A stretch of 64,000 nucleotides of DNA from Globodera rostochiensis (taxonomy: Eukaryota; Nematoda; Chromadorea; Rhabditida; Heteroderidae), in NCBI GenBank assembly GCA_018350325.1, contig JAEVLN010000001.1, positions 485,501-549,500 of the forward strand, given 5' to 3'. Each line of letters starts with the position of its first letter. The first letter of the stretch is position 1. Below are positions 12,416-22,897 of the stretch, one piece after another. A program made the translations under genes and the position numbers. The notes beneath the pieces were generated by a model. It had not been told where the DNA came from, ran no database searches, and saw only the letters and a list, made by a program, of their open reading frames with translations.

Positions 12416-12538
12416 ATTAGAATATTTAAGCCGCGCCGCGTGTCATTTGTGGAATTTAAATCCCATTAAAATATTTTTCTGCGAGCCTTTTTATATTTAT
12501 CCTCGAGTTCAGTCATTTAATCGATTTTTTGCACAAAA

Positions 12539-13097
12539 ATGACTGTGTCGCATGTGCCAACAACTTTAACTCGTATTGTCAAGCCGATCATTTCGCAAAA
12601 CTCAAACGAAGCCCGAAAGAATGTGCTTGTTGTGTACAAGAAATTGCAGAGAAGTGTAAAGAGATACTGGTGGGACTTTGGTGAGAAATACGTCATTTTC
12701 AATAATTTTAGACAAACTTATAGCTCTCTGGGACATTCCAATTCCTGTTTTCCGTGAAGTGCTGAAGAACCGTATGCGTTTGTGTAAAGATTAATTGTTG
12801 TGCAACACCATTAAGAATTCACGAAGAACGCTCACATCACGGATGTCCGGATTGTCGACCGAAAGGTTGATGAGTGTAAACAGCACATGGTGGCGATGAA
12901 GTAAAAACGTACAATTCAGCAATAGAAAGGCCCTTCCAATTTAGGTTCTATTACTACAACGAATACCATGTTAGAAATATGTTGTTTGCCGAAAATATCG
13001 AGCCGAAACCTAAGGTAATCTTAAGTGAAAGACCATTATTAAATGCGTTTTACCCTTTCAGGATTTTCTTTCAAAATTTCTTCATGGAAAAGAATAA
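12539..13097 (+). CDS. nuo-3: NADH dehydrogenase (complex I) subunit NDUFA6, LYR family
   Basis: NDUFA6 is an accessory subunit of mitochondrial complex I and binds acyl-carrier protein. The first exon gives VSHVPTTLTRIVKPIISQNS and NEARKNVLVVYKKLQRSVKR, matching the NDUFA6 start ([23 protein letters not shown]). A short intron leads to LIALWDIPIPVFREVLKN, then FTKNAHITDVRIVDRKVDEC and MVAMKFYYYNEYHVRNMLF. The last exon gives DFLSKFLHGKE and the stop at 13097, like the DFLSKFYVG end of the human protein. The LYR tripeptide reads VYK here. The gene follows GST-kappa by 123 bases on the same strand. Confidence 0.9.
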
Positions 13098-13399
13098 TTC
13101 TTGGACGTAGATATTGCTTATCCCGCACTTAGAAAAAGACCCAATCCATTCGAGAATTGTTTCTTGGAGATGTAAAGTAAACAAATGTGTAGTCATATTT
13201 ATAATTCGCCGAGTAAAACAGATCGAAACAAACATTTCAATCAAACAAGACGGCCAACATATTCGGTTTTCGGATATTTCTTTTGTAAGTCCTTCCATTG
13301 AACGAGAAAGGCATGAGCGATTCGAAAGTGATAAACAATGCCTAAATAGTTTATGTAGATGACTAAAACCAAATTGATTTCTGAAATCCGAGGTGCGTG
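13098..13399. other. Convergent spacer between NDUFA6 and ALG14
   Basis: This is about 300 bases between two convergent stop codons. Small open frames on both strands (13071-13362) lack recognisable content. It probably holds both 3' ends. Confidence 0.4.
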
Positions 13400-14754
13400 T
13401 TATTCGTGGTAAGCGACCTTGACAAACCCCGAGTATTTCTCAGAATTGTGTAAAACCCAGTTTTTTTACCCAAAAACCACGTAAACCCAGATCCAAACCC
13501 TAAAAGTTATTTTGTGTTTTAGCAAGGGGTCATAGCTGAATAGGTATTGAATAAATTACAGCCTGTCAGTGAAAGTTTCTGAACACGACAAATTGATTCG
13601 ATGAACACGACCCGACACCGGTGTATTCGAGTTAAGTCAAAAAAGCGGGCAAAAAAACAAATGCCAAGACCAATTGCTGGCCCATTGCTAATGACAACGT
13701 CGGCTCTGTCGGTGTAGGAAGACCAATTAAAATTCGAAAGCTCCAGAGATTTTATCCCCCCATTACCTCTCTTTGTTGACGAGTAAAAAGGAATGAAAGA
13801 AAGCGGTCAACGTGCTTCCCACGGAACTTAATTTAATGTTTAGTAACGAAGTTTTCGTTTCCTTCCAAATAACTTACGACAGATAGTTTTGGCCAACTTC
13901 ACGGGCTCTTGGAATGGTTTTAACGCTGAATCGGTTGCCGTGCTCTCGCTCAAATTCTTCAACCTATTGTAAAGACAAAATTTGGTTCGCCTGCATTTTA
14001 CGAGTCCCAAGACTTTTTTCGTCAGTCCATTTACGCTTTCACAAATATAACAAATGTTTTCGTTTGGTTAAACAGGATTTCACATTAAGCTGGATATAAT
14101 TTGTGACTAGATGGCGGGAACAAGATACCCGCGAGAAAAGTACGAGATTCCTGTTCCAGCATTTTTTTTTGCTAATTGGGGTTTTTTATGGAACGGGAAT
14201 CTCGTTCGGGAAAGTCCGCGTGTTAGAAAACCCCGGATTTTAAGGACTATCCGGATTTCTAAACCCAGGCCCGGCTTCTTCGAAATTCCAATCCCGATTA
14301 AAGACAAAAACACCGATTAAAATGGAGAAAAATTTCCTGGAAAAACGCAGTCGACTCACCTTACTACCACTCAATTTATCCGATTGCGCAATTACGTACG
14401 TTCTCTCTGGAAAAAGGTCATCCTGAACTGCCAACATTTTGAGCATCTCCGTCGTATGACCACCGGACCCGAGCACTGCCATTAGCTTACGCACTGAATC
14501 CCAACATTACATTCCCAATTTGTAGTCAGCAAGGGCATATGGTTATTATGCTACTCAACCAGCGAAAAATACTTTAGTTGCACAGTTTCAATTAACAATC
14601 TCAATCCACCTCCTCCAACCCGTTCCGGACAACTTCGGCTTGCGGCGTCACCCCACCACCAAATTGCCAGATTAACGACCAAGAGACAACCATTGAATAT
14701 CGCAAGCACAGTCACCGCCCATGAGAAAAATTGCTCGAAGCAAAAACTCAGCAT
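13400..14754 (-). CDS. algn-14: ALG14, membrane subunit of UDP-GlcNAc transferase
   Basis: ALG14 anchors ALG13 at the ER to add the second GlcNAc of the dolichol-linked oligosaccharide. The N-terminal exon from 14754 is a membrane segment (FSWAVTVLAIFNGCLLVV). The next begins RKLMAVLGSGGHTTEMLKML, with the family GSGGHT motif, and YVIAQSDKL. Further exons give TIPRAREVGQNYLS, RADVVISNGPAIGLGICFFA and VVFIESICRVQKLSLTG. The last piece, EKYSGFVKVAYHE, ends at 13400 and matches the EKYPKSVYLGRIV end of human ALG14. A donor inside the TGG-TGG-GGTGAC stretch joins the first two exons in frame. The joint before the last exon is unclear. It lies 185 bases downstream of the preceding minus-strand gene. 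Confidence 0.88.
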
Positions 14755-14939
14755 ACATTCGCAAACTGGAAAAAATACTAAAGGATTACAAGATGACACT
14801 ATAATAAAATATGATTGCTTAAAAAATACTACAAACAATTACAGACAACATTAAAATAGAATTATATAATTTAGAAGCAAAACTATATTACCAATATGAA
14901 TTAAGAGACCAGTTCAAACTCGATGATTACTCAATTCTA

Positions 14940-17519
14940 TTACATAATGATATGGGAATCATAAATTTGAAGCATTTTTAGCACATCCAAATGCACATCG
15001 GCCAATGTCTCCCCGTTCTGTGCTAAGTAAGCAAACAATAAGTCAAGCCGATCAAGCTGTACAGGAAATGAACGCAAAACGGTGTCAGCAAGTCGACTCA
15101 TTCGATATTCTACAAAAAATTGTCAAAAAAATGAGAGGGGGAAAATTCAAAGCACCTGCCGCAAATTCAAGTTTTTGAATTGGATGAATGCATTCAAAAT
15201 CGATAATAAATGACTCAACCATGCGTAAAAGGCTAAATAATTAAGGAATTAAACGAGAATCTTTAAAACAACCAAAGGCGTAGCCAGGGGGGGGCTGCAG
15301 CCCTCGCCCGAAATGAAATTTGTGGAAAAAAAATCCTCAGTGGGAGCCATTGGGACCATCCCCGGCACCGCCTATCGGCACCGCCGGGCTCTCCCATTCT
15401 AAAAAAGTTTTAAAAACACCTCATTTTTTAAATTTTTAGTGCAAATCTTATTACAAAAATTCAAAAAATTTTGACCCCTCCCTCTGAAGTGAAAGCAGAA
15501 TTTTCATAAAAACGTATTTTTAAAAAATCGAAAGTCGGCAATATTTTTAAAACAAAAATATTAAAAACTCTAAACAAATTACCGAAAATATTAATTTTCA
15601 AAAAAAATTTGCATAAGAAAATGCAATAAAAACCAAACACTCCATAACATCCAACTTTTTTTGGGGGGGGGGGGGAAATTGCTTAACAAAAATGAAATAA
15701 ACAGCAAAAAATGCACCCCAAAAAATCGCTTTTTCTTGAATCAGCCCCCTTCCTGAAAAAATCCTGGCTACGCCTTTGAAAACAACCCTGTAATTTTCTC
15801 CTTGTCCGCTATCTCCAGAACTTTTCGAAAATTCTTCCTTGGATAAAAATAATTACCCGTTAAATGACGAAATTATACATAGCTCCAAGATTTGAAATTG
15901 ACAATTAAAAATGTTTATATCCCTTCCTCTGGACTTCGCATATTGAATTCGGGTCTTGGAGCTATGACGCAATCTTCTAAAACAATGCACCTGTGTATCA
16001 CTGGAGTTGGTCCGTAAGCACAGCAAGTCCGGAGCAATTCTTCCAACTCATCAGGGTCAATCGACTGAATAACTGCATTTTGTTCGCCTTTAAAAAACAA
16101 TTTGCTAATTATACATGGTAATACAAACCTTGGCATTCTCTTTCATACCACTCTTTGAACATTCGGCCACCTAACGAATTCAAATGCGCCGTGTTAAGAT
16201 AGAAACTGCGTCCAGAGCACTTAAACAGTTCAACTCTTACGTACAATTGTCAAAACTTGCCAAAACATTAAAGCTGCGAAAACTATTCGCTGTTTTGATG
16301 TCTAAAAACCAATTTAATTATAGCAAATATAATTAACGCGATTGCGGTACATTTCTGATATACACTGTGAGAGTCTGACGGCAGGCGCCGTCTGAGAATT
16401 TTTTTAGAATTTTTAGTTAGAAAAAAAAAATTGGTCAGGAATAAAGGCTTTTGGGGAGGGGGGGGGGGCGGGGTCGGCACATTTGAAAATAGTTTTTAAG
16501 TGTCCCATTGCCGTTTGAATTTTCGCAAAGTTGTTCTAATGTGTACGGAATTCGAATTCTTCCAAAAAAAGTTGCACTTAATTTAACGCAACCTTGGGAT
16601 GCCAGCGTTTCTCTTATATTGGCACATAATTCCAAAGTATCAATGAAACATGAATCGTGCTCCATGTTCAAAAGTGTTTCTTCGACGTCCCATTTGTCTT
16701 TTTGCACCTCAAAAAAGAATGCACTTTTTCCCTATTTATAAATATCTTCACATACCAGTTTACTCCAAGTACCGACCACTAGTTTATAATCAACAATAAG
16801 TTCGTAGCCGCCTGCATCAGCTTGGGGTTTAACAAAAAGACTGATTTTTGCTTTATGTTTCTCTTCAATCTTTTCGGCCTAAACGCAATTAAAATAAAAT
16901 TACAAATTACATTTGCCCATTTTAAAGTAATTACGGATTTTAAGTTTTTGTAAGTCCCGTTAGTCTTAAGGTTCCATAAAAATAGAGTGGAGTTTTTTTA
17001 ATTAACGAAAAAAATCCAAAAACTTTTTGTCGACTCCTCTCGTCGAGAGAATCGAATGATACCAAAATTTTGATTGGGAAAACATTCAGCCGAGATCCTT
17101 AGGGTTACAAAGGGGCCCTATTTGGTCAAAATTTGAAATGCATAAATCAACATATGGCTTTCAAAATAGCTAGTAAGATGGAAATGATAACCGCACACTC
17201 CTGTGTCTCAGGCTCAAAATGTTTTCCCAATCAAAATTTTGATACCATTCGGGTTCTCTCGACGAGAGGAGTCAATTGGTAGTCCCTGGACGTAAGTAAA
17301 TAAAAAATACTAACAGTAAGAATAAGCTGGAAGCAACTCATTGGCAACTTTACTGATAGAGGAAGAAGATCCAAATCGACTCCATTCTTCTTGAAGATTG
17401 AGGTTAGGTGTTGACGCTTCTGTAGAATCATTTTCAACCAATTTATTTGATTTGCTGCATAGGTATATCAGAGTTGCTAAAAAAAGTGCTCTATTTTTTA
17501 AGCGAAATTCAAAAAGCAC
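14940..17519 (-). CDS. Unrecognised multi-exon gene, possibly BTB-like
   Basis: I cannot name this gene. Coding-like minus-strand segments in order are: NKLVENDSTEASTPNLNLQE (about 17.4 kb), KAKISLFVKPQADAGGYELI with VDYKLVVGTWSKLV (about 16.8 kb), KWDVEETLLNMEHDSCFIDT with GRIRIPYTLEQLCENS (about 16.6 kb), FYLNTAHLNSLGGRMFKEWY (about 16.2 kb), NAVIQSIDPDELEELLRTCC (about 16.0 kb), and SRLADTVLRSFPVQLDRLDL up to the stop at 14940. The pair LNTAHL...F..WY followed by IDPDELEELL resembles the middle of a BTB/POZ domain, so a degenerate BTB protein is possible. The start is not fixed. Introns contain two inverted-repeat elements, at 15.3-15.8 and 17.0-17.3 kb. Confidence 0.45.
15273..15778. mobile_element. 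Non-autonomous hAT-like element (506 bp) with 8-bp duplication
   Basis: The ends are inverted repeats: CAAAGGCGTAGCCAGG at 15273 and its reverse complement, CCTGGCTACGCCTTTG, ending at 15778. The flanks carry a perfect 8-bp direct repeat AAAACAAC (15265-15272 and 15779-15786), the size made by hAT-type transposases. The interior starts with a G-run and contains CGCCTATCGGCACCGCCG, also present in the element at 29579-30005, so the two form a family. No transposase frame is present. It lies within an intron of the possible BTB-like gene. Confidence 0.8.
17032..17273. mobile_element. Foldback element with arms of about 55 bases
   Basis: The left arm, 17032-17087, reads GACTCCTCTCGTCGAGAGAA, then TACCAAAATTTTGATTGGGA and AAACATT. 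The right arm, about 17217-17273, is its near-perfect reverse complement (AATGTTTTCCCAATCAAAAT...TTCTCTCGACGAGAGGAGTC). About 130 bases lie between them, without a coding frame. The whole 242-base unit would form a long hairpin. It is in an intron of the possible BTB-like gene. I found no clear target duplication. Confidence 0.8.
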
Positions 17520-17609
17520 TGGCTATTTTGGCCATCTGTCCAAAATTTAAACGAAATTCAAAAAATTCCCAAATCTCAAATAAAATAAAGGACAAAAAGG
17601 ACTTCGCCG

Positions 17610-18285
17610 GGTGACCGATCGTTTGGGCAGTGGATCGATTGGGCAGTGATCCTTTGGGCAGTGACTTTTTTTGCGAAAATTAATTAATCAGTCAATTAAC
17701 TTTTAAATATTTTTTTATATAAAAAAACTTTTAGTTGGTTTATTATTTTTTAAATAGAAATATGCTAATAAAATGTTGCTTTGATGATGTTGTTCTTAAT
17801 AATATGATGAACAATCCGGGCAGATAAAGAATTGGGGGGGGGGGGGGTGGAGGGGAGACAGAGGGGGGGGGGGGGATGGCCCAAACAACCTTACTATTAG
17901 GTCCAAACAACTTTATTTTCGCACAATTATTCATAATTTATTAACGATAGACTGATATTTTTATTTTTTTTTTAAATTCTAGAATATGAATAGTAGTGGT
18001 CATTTCAAAAAAAGGCAAAAGCCTTCTAACTCGAGAAGGCTTCGATTATCAGTTTGAAGCGGACAGCAAAGTTGAAGACAACATGCAAATTTGCAATTTG
18101 ATAATAGAGCAATGGAGTATTTGCGTGCCGTTTCATATCATCTGGCACGCCCCAATTAATTTTCCCTTATAACTTACAAACAACTTGTACTCAAAAAATT
18201 ATTTTTTAAAATTATATTTCACTGCCCAAAGGATCACTGCCCAATCGAGGATACACTGCCCAAAGGATAGGGAACCCTTCGCCGC
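17610..18285. mobile_element. Inverted-repeat element with GGGCAGTG subterminal repeats
   Basis: The left end carries three spaced copies of TTGGGCAGTG (17620-17664), for example GATCCTTTGGGCAGTGA. The right end (18219-18270) has three copies in inverse orientation, for example TCACTGCCCAAAGGATC. Between them are AT-rich DNA and two long G-runs (17835-17875). No coding frame is apparent. The layout of inverted ends with subterminal repeats suits a non-autonomous DNA transposon. It lies in the divergent spacer between the possible BTB-like gene and the helicase gene. Exact ends are not fixed. Confidence 0.65.
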
Positions 18286-18510
18286 GCCACGAATTACCCA
18301 AAAAAAACAAATTTTATTTCGTGGTTTTTGGCTGATTGGGTGTTTCGTGGCTTGGGTGTTTCGTAGGTGCGCCTGGGGTGCTCCAAATAATGTACAAATT
18401 ACTAACTTGTTATTCTATTTGGCTTTGTTGTTACTTAAAAATCGTTAAAATTTTCAAAAAGAATCATTAATCTGTTAATTCCCAACCATTGTTTGCTCTA
18501 GCCGAGAATA

Positions 18511-21500
18511 TGGGAATTCAAAGTGTGATGGAGTATCGAAAACAAGATTACTATAAGAAGTTAGCTGAATTGAAGATGGAAAAACCAAAGAAGGCGTCGC
18601 TCGATGACGAAGCTTTTACTGAACTCGTCGAGTTTTACGAAGTAAGCGAAAAGACGTTTAAGTTTTTGACACAAAATTCCAAACTAGATTCACACATTCA
18701 GAAAAAAAAAACGAATTTAATTTAATTGGAGCTACCGAAAAAAATAAACTTTAGTTGAAATTTAGAAGGTTCAGACATCTTTGATGGGCAGCGAATATGA
18801 TCCACTCGAGAAATATGTAGAAAAATTTCGGCACTTTGTACATTTGTTCTTTGCGGAGGAAAAGGTTTTTTCAAGTCTTAAATTGCTAATTAATTAGTTG
18901 GTTTTAAGTTAGATTTGGAAAGCCGGTTCAAAGAAGACATAAACGTGCAGTAAGTGCTTAAATAATAGTTCATGACTGTTTTTGTCTATTAACTCAAATT
19001 TTTGAATTTAAAAGTTAGATTTGTAAAAATCCCAATCTAGTTCTGGAAAAAAAATTGCGGCAGTCATGAAGAATTGGGGTCCCGACCAAAAAAATGAAAA
19101 ATTTAAATGTTAATAATTTATTTCCCAAAATTAAATTTGAGTTGATAGATAAAAACAGGATTGAACGAACTATTATCGGCGAGTCAACCATCGGCGAGTT
19201 GAACCGTCGGCGAGTTGACCTGTCGGCGTCGGCGAGTTGAACTGTTCCCGTTTTTAGGTACATTGGTCATCGGTCTGCTTCAAACAAAGCCAAAAAAGGG
19301 AAAAACGCTAGTGCATATGCCGTTTACAAGTTTATGCTTCCGGCTCAAAAAATTGAAGACCTTATTTTGTATCAAACGATTTCAATTGACGGGATCAAAG
19401 TCTGTTATCTTCCGCAAAGTGAATTTTCTAATGACTTTTAGGGAAAAATCACCCATATAAACCGTGGTTCAAGCAGAATAGAAGTCGCATTTGAGGACAA
19501 AAAGGGCCAATTGAAATTCGATGAGAATGTAAGAATATTGGCCTAATAAAAACAGCTCGACTTTAGGGCGCATTTTCGTTTTTACTCCAATTTTATTAAG
19601 AAATTTTCAAAAACGCGAATTTTTTTCTTAATGCCTCAATTACAGATAGGCTATTGTTTGGACATTGAGTTTAACGAACGTCAATATGAAGCCTTTATGG
19701 ACTCCATTTATTTGGTTGAAAAGAAAGGACGCGCTGATTTTGTCGTTTTTCCAAACTCTTCGGAACTGGTTTTTGTCGGGGCCGGACAGATACAAAAACC
19801 AATACAATTCAGATCCCCGGAGATGAATTTGCCAAACAACTGATCGAATTCAAGCGCAGTGCCCGAAATGATCCGGATCTTATGAAGTTTGACGAACAGC
19901 AGCAACTGGCAATATTTTCCATTGTCAATGGAATTCACGGGACAGTTCCATTTGTGCTGTGGGGACCTCCAGGTTTAATCTATTTTAAAAAATTGAGAAA
20001 GAAAGTTCGAAAAAGGCACCGGAAAAACTGTTACATTGGTGGAATGTGTTCGACAGCTGATGCAGAGAGACGATTCACTCCGGATTCTTATTTGTACTCC
20101 TTCGAACACAGCCGCTGACCTGATCGCTCGTCGCATAATGGCTACTACTAAGCTTAGTCGAAGCCAGATTCGTCGCTATTACAGTTTGGGAAAAAACGTC
20201 GACGAAAGGGACCAAGAATTGGATGACATTATAAAAATGGAAAAGTTAGTTAAGGACATGACTTTATAATTAGAGGTTTGGATGAATTGAACGAAATGTT
20301 TGTGTTTTAGTTGCTCTTTTTATGGTCTCTACGATGATCGCTTCAAGATTGATGATTACGATACGCTGCTGAGATATAATGTTCGGCTTATTTTTACCAC
20401 ACTCGCTTGTTCCAGTTATCTCAGCAAGGAAATTCAAGAACCAGACTTCTTCTCGTAAAACACCAATAAGCTTTGCCTTTTATAAGTCTTGTGCACGTTT
20501 TTAGACACATTTTCATCGACGAAGCTGGCCAATCAATTGAGCCCGAGACGCTAATTCCAATCACGCGCTTTGCAACAAGAAACACACGCATAGTTTTGTG
20601 CGGCGATCATCAGCAATTGGGTGACTTAATTATGGGAATTGCAAAATGTTTTAATAACCGCACAATTACAATAGGTCCCGTCGTAAAGGCAAACTTTCTC
20701 AAACGGTTTAAATCTTGTCATTTTTCGTTGATGGAACGTTTGATGGTCACAATGCGGACAGAGTGCAACAATTTGGAGCCGGAAGGAGCACAAAACGTTT
20801 ATACGGACGGGTACAGTTTTTCGAATATTCACTGTCCCGTCGACTCAAATAACAGACAAACTTATTTAGACGGACTTTCTGCCAATTGACGGCCAGTTAC
20901 CGTTGTCATCCCGAAAATTATTCAATTTTCATCCGATCATTTCTACGCGGGAACTCTTTGCGCTGTTAACGAAGAGAACAGAAAATCGTTTTGCGATTGG
21001 AAACATTTGCCTTCAAAGGTGTGTTTTTCGCTAATTCATTTTATCGACTAACGTTTTTCAGAACTTTCCAATTATATTCCACGCACTTACAAAGGGAGCT
21101 GAAGTGAGACAATTTGAAGGACGATCTTACCACAACGAAGAAGAAGTGGAAGTTGTGTTAAAGTACATAAAAATGTTGAGGGAGACTATGAACATTGAGG
21201 ACGAGGACATTGGCGTGATCAGTCCGTACAAGCAACAAGTGAAGGAGGCTTGTAACTTGTGAAATCATTCTTTTTGCAACAGACTCTGAAAATCCGCCAG
21301 TGTCTTTCGGGCAGCAGAAAAATTACGGTCGATTCCGTGGAGTGTTATCAGGGCTCTGAAAGACGTGTGATAATTCTCACACTCTCCCGATCTAAGCAAA
21401 TTGGATTTCTTGCTGAGTATAAGGTAAGGCTTCGTTGGTTAAAACATGGCATTCTTTACGAATTGAAGGGTAATATAAAAAGGCAGTAAAAGATGTTAAT

Positions 21501-22478
21501 TGCAGCGTCTCAACACTTCTCTGACTCGGGCCAAGGAATTGATAATTGTGGTCGCTTCTTTGGATTTTGTGCGTAATTTGCATCCTAACCGTTCTCCTCA
21601 CAACTATTGGCGCGAGTATTTTGAAATTATTTAATTTATATCAGAATGCTCTTTAGTTTTGTGAAATATTGTGTTGCCAACAATGCAGTTTTGGTGGATG
21701 GTTTTGTCGGCGACTTGGATTTTAATGACAAGATTTTGGCACAGAATCTGGTGCTGATTCGAAGGTGTCTCAAAGAGACTGTTTATTCGGAGTACGTACG
21801 CATAGAGAGAAAGAAGAGGCCCGAAATGTTGATTCAAAAGCGCAGATTCATTGGTTGTTTTATATCAATTAAAATGTATATCTAAATTAATTTCAAGATT
21901 CTGGGTCGGACTCCTCCACTTTGGAGTCAGAGGATGAGGACGAAGGCACTGTCAGCGATTTGTCGCCGCTTTCGTGCTCGAGCGATGAAGAAGGTCGACG
22001 GTTTTGGGCTAAACAAATCCCATCCGGAGGAGTTGCAAGAGACCCGAAGGGAAGGGGAGGGGTTAATTTGAGAGGGTCAAGGGGAGAAGTGGCGGTCGTC
22101 AACGCGGTGAATTCTCTGATGGTCGATAACAGCATTGACACGATCGAATACGAAGATCTGACGGGGAGCCCAGGGTGGCGAGAAGAGGATGAGTGCGGTG
22201 GTTATGACGTCTGGAAGAGCTTGCCGAGTCCGAAAGACGCTTATGGCGAAGCAGCTAAGCAGGGCACCAGTCCTGAACTTCAGCGATGGTTATTTTTCTA
22301 ATTTTAGTCTTAAAAAGGCTATATTTGACAGCAGCGGTACGATGCGATGCAAAGATTAAGAGAGTTACTGCCAAAAGACGGGTCAGCCATCACACTCAGA
22401 AGACGAACCGAATTCCCGAGGACACCGTGCGCGATCAGCCGAGACTCTATTCAAACAAGGACCTTACCGCGGAGATAG
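18511..22478 (+). CDS. SF1 RNA helicase of the MOV10 / ERI-6/7 type
   Basis: This is an Upf1-like superfamily 1 helicase; family members act in small-RNA silencing. Early exons give MGIQSVMEYRKQDYYKKLAE and LEKYVEKFRHFVHLFF, like the region before the MOV10 core. Motif I is split by an intron at 19972, and the joined frame reads GPPGTGKT, then ICTPSNTAADLIARRI. Motif II is IFIDEAGQSIEPETLIP (20510), the DEAGQ form typical of MOV10. Then come VLCGDHQQLGPV across an intron, TASYRCHPENYSIFIRSF (20890), VISPYKQQVKEA, VDSVECYQGSERRVIILT and LNTSLTRAKELIIVVAS. All core motifs look intact. The tail after 21.9 kb is acidic, Ser-rich and specific to this gene (ESEDEDEGTVSDLS). The exact start and last exon are uncertain. 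Dicer lies 6.4 kb away. Confidence 0.87.
19160..19250. repeat. Short tandem repeat TCGGCGAGTTGAAC in a helicase intron
   Basis: About five copies of a 14-15 base unit (TCGGCGAGTTGAACC with variants GTCAACC and GTTGACC) lie between 19160 and 19250, within the intron that precedes the exon beginning at about 19258. This makes the intron unusually long for the gene. Confidence 0.75.
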
Positions 22479-22897
22479 CAACGTCCGTTGAAGAAGATAG
22501 TCTCAGGACCGGTAGTGGAGGTGCTTTTCTTCGAGACAACCATGAGCAGAATTGCAGAATTATGTGATTATGTACCTAATTTTTGTTATATCCTTTATTC
22601 ATATTGAGTTTTATAATAACACTGATGGGTTCTTTGCCTTGGGGAGTTTCAACCTTTTTTTCGGTCATCCATTCTTATTTTAGATTTGGAGTTGTTAAGT
22701 TTAGTTTTAAACATTTATGAACTGAACTCTTGTTTATTTTTTAAACAAAAGCATAAAATTACAAAAAACAAATAATGGTCGAACCAGCTATGTTACTACC
22801 TGATTGTTAGTCAAAAACAAACTTTTTTTTTTGTTGCAAATGGCAACCTTACGCTTTCAGGATTAACATCAGGGGGTAAGCATAAAAAAATATAAAT
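22479..22897. other. Convergent spacer between helicase and PTIP genes
   Basis: This is about 420 bases of AT-rich sequence between two convergent genes, with T-runs and several AATAA-like strings that may serve the 3' ends. An open frame on the plus strand runs to 22567 in an alternative phase but has no recognisable content. Confidence 0.4.
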
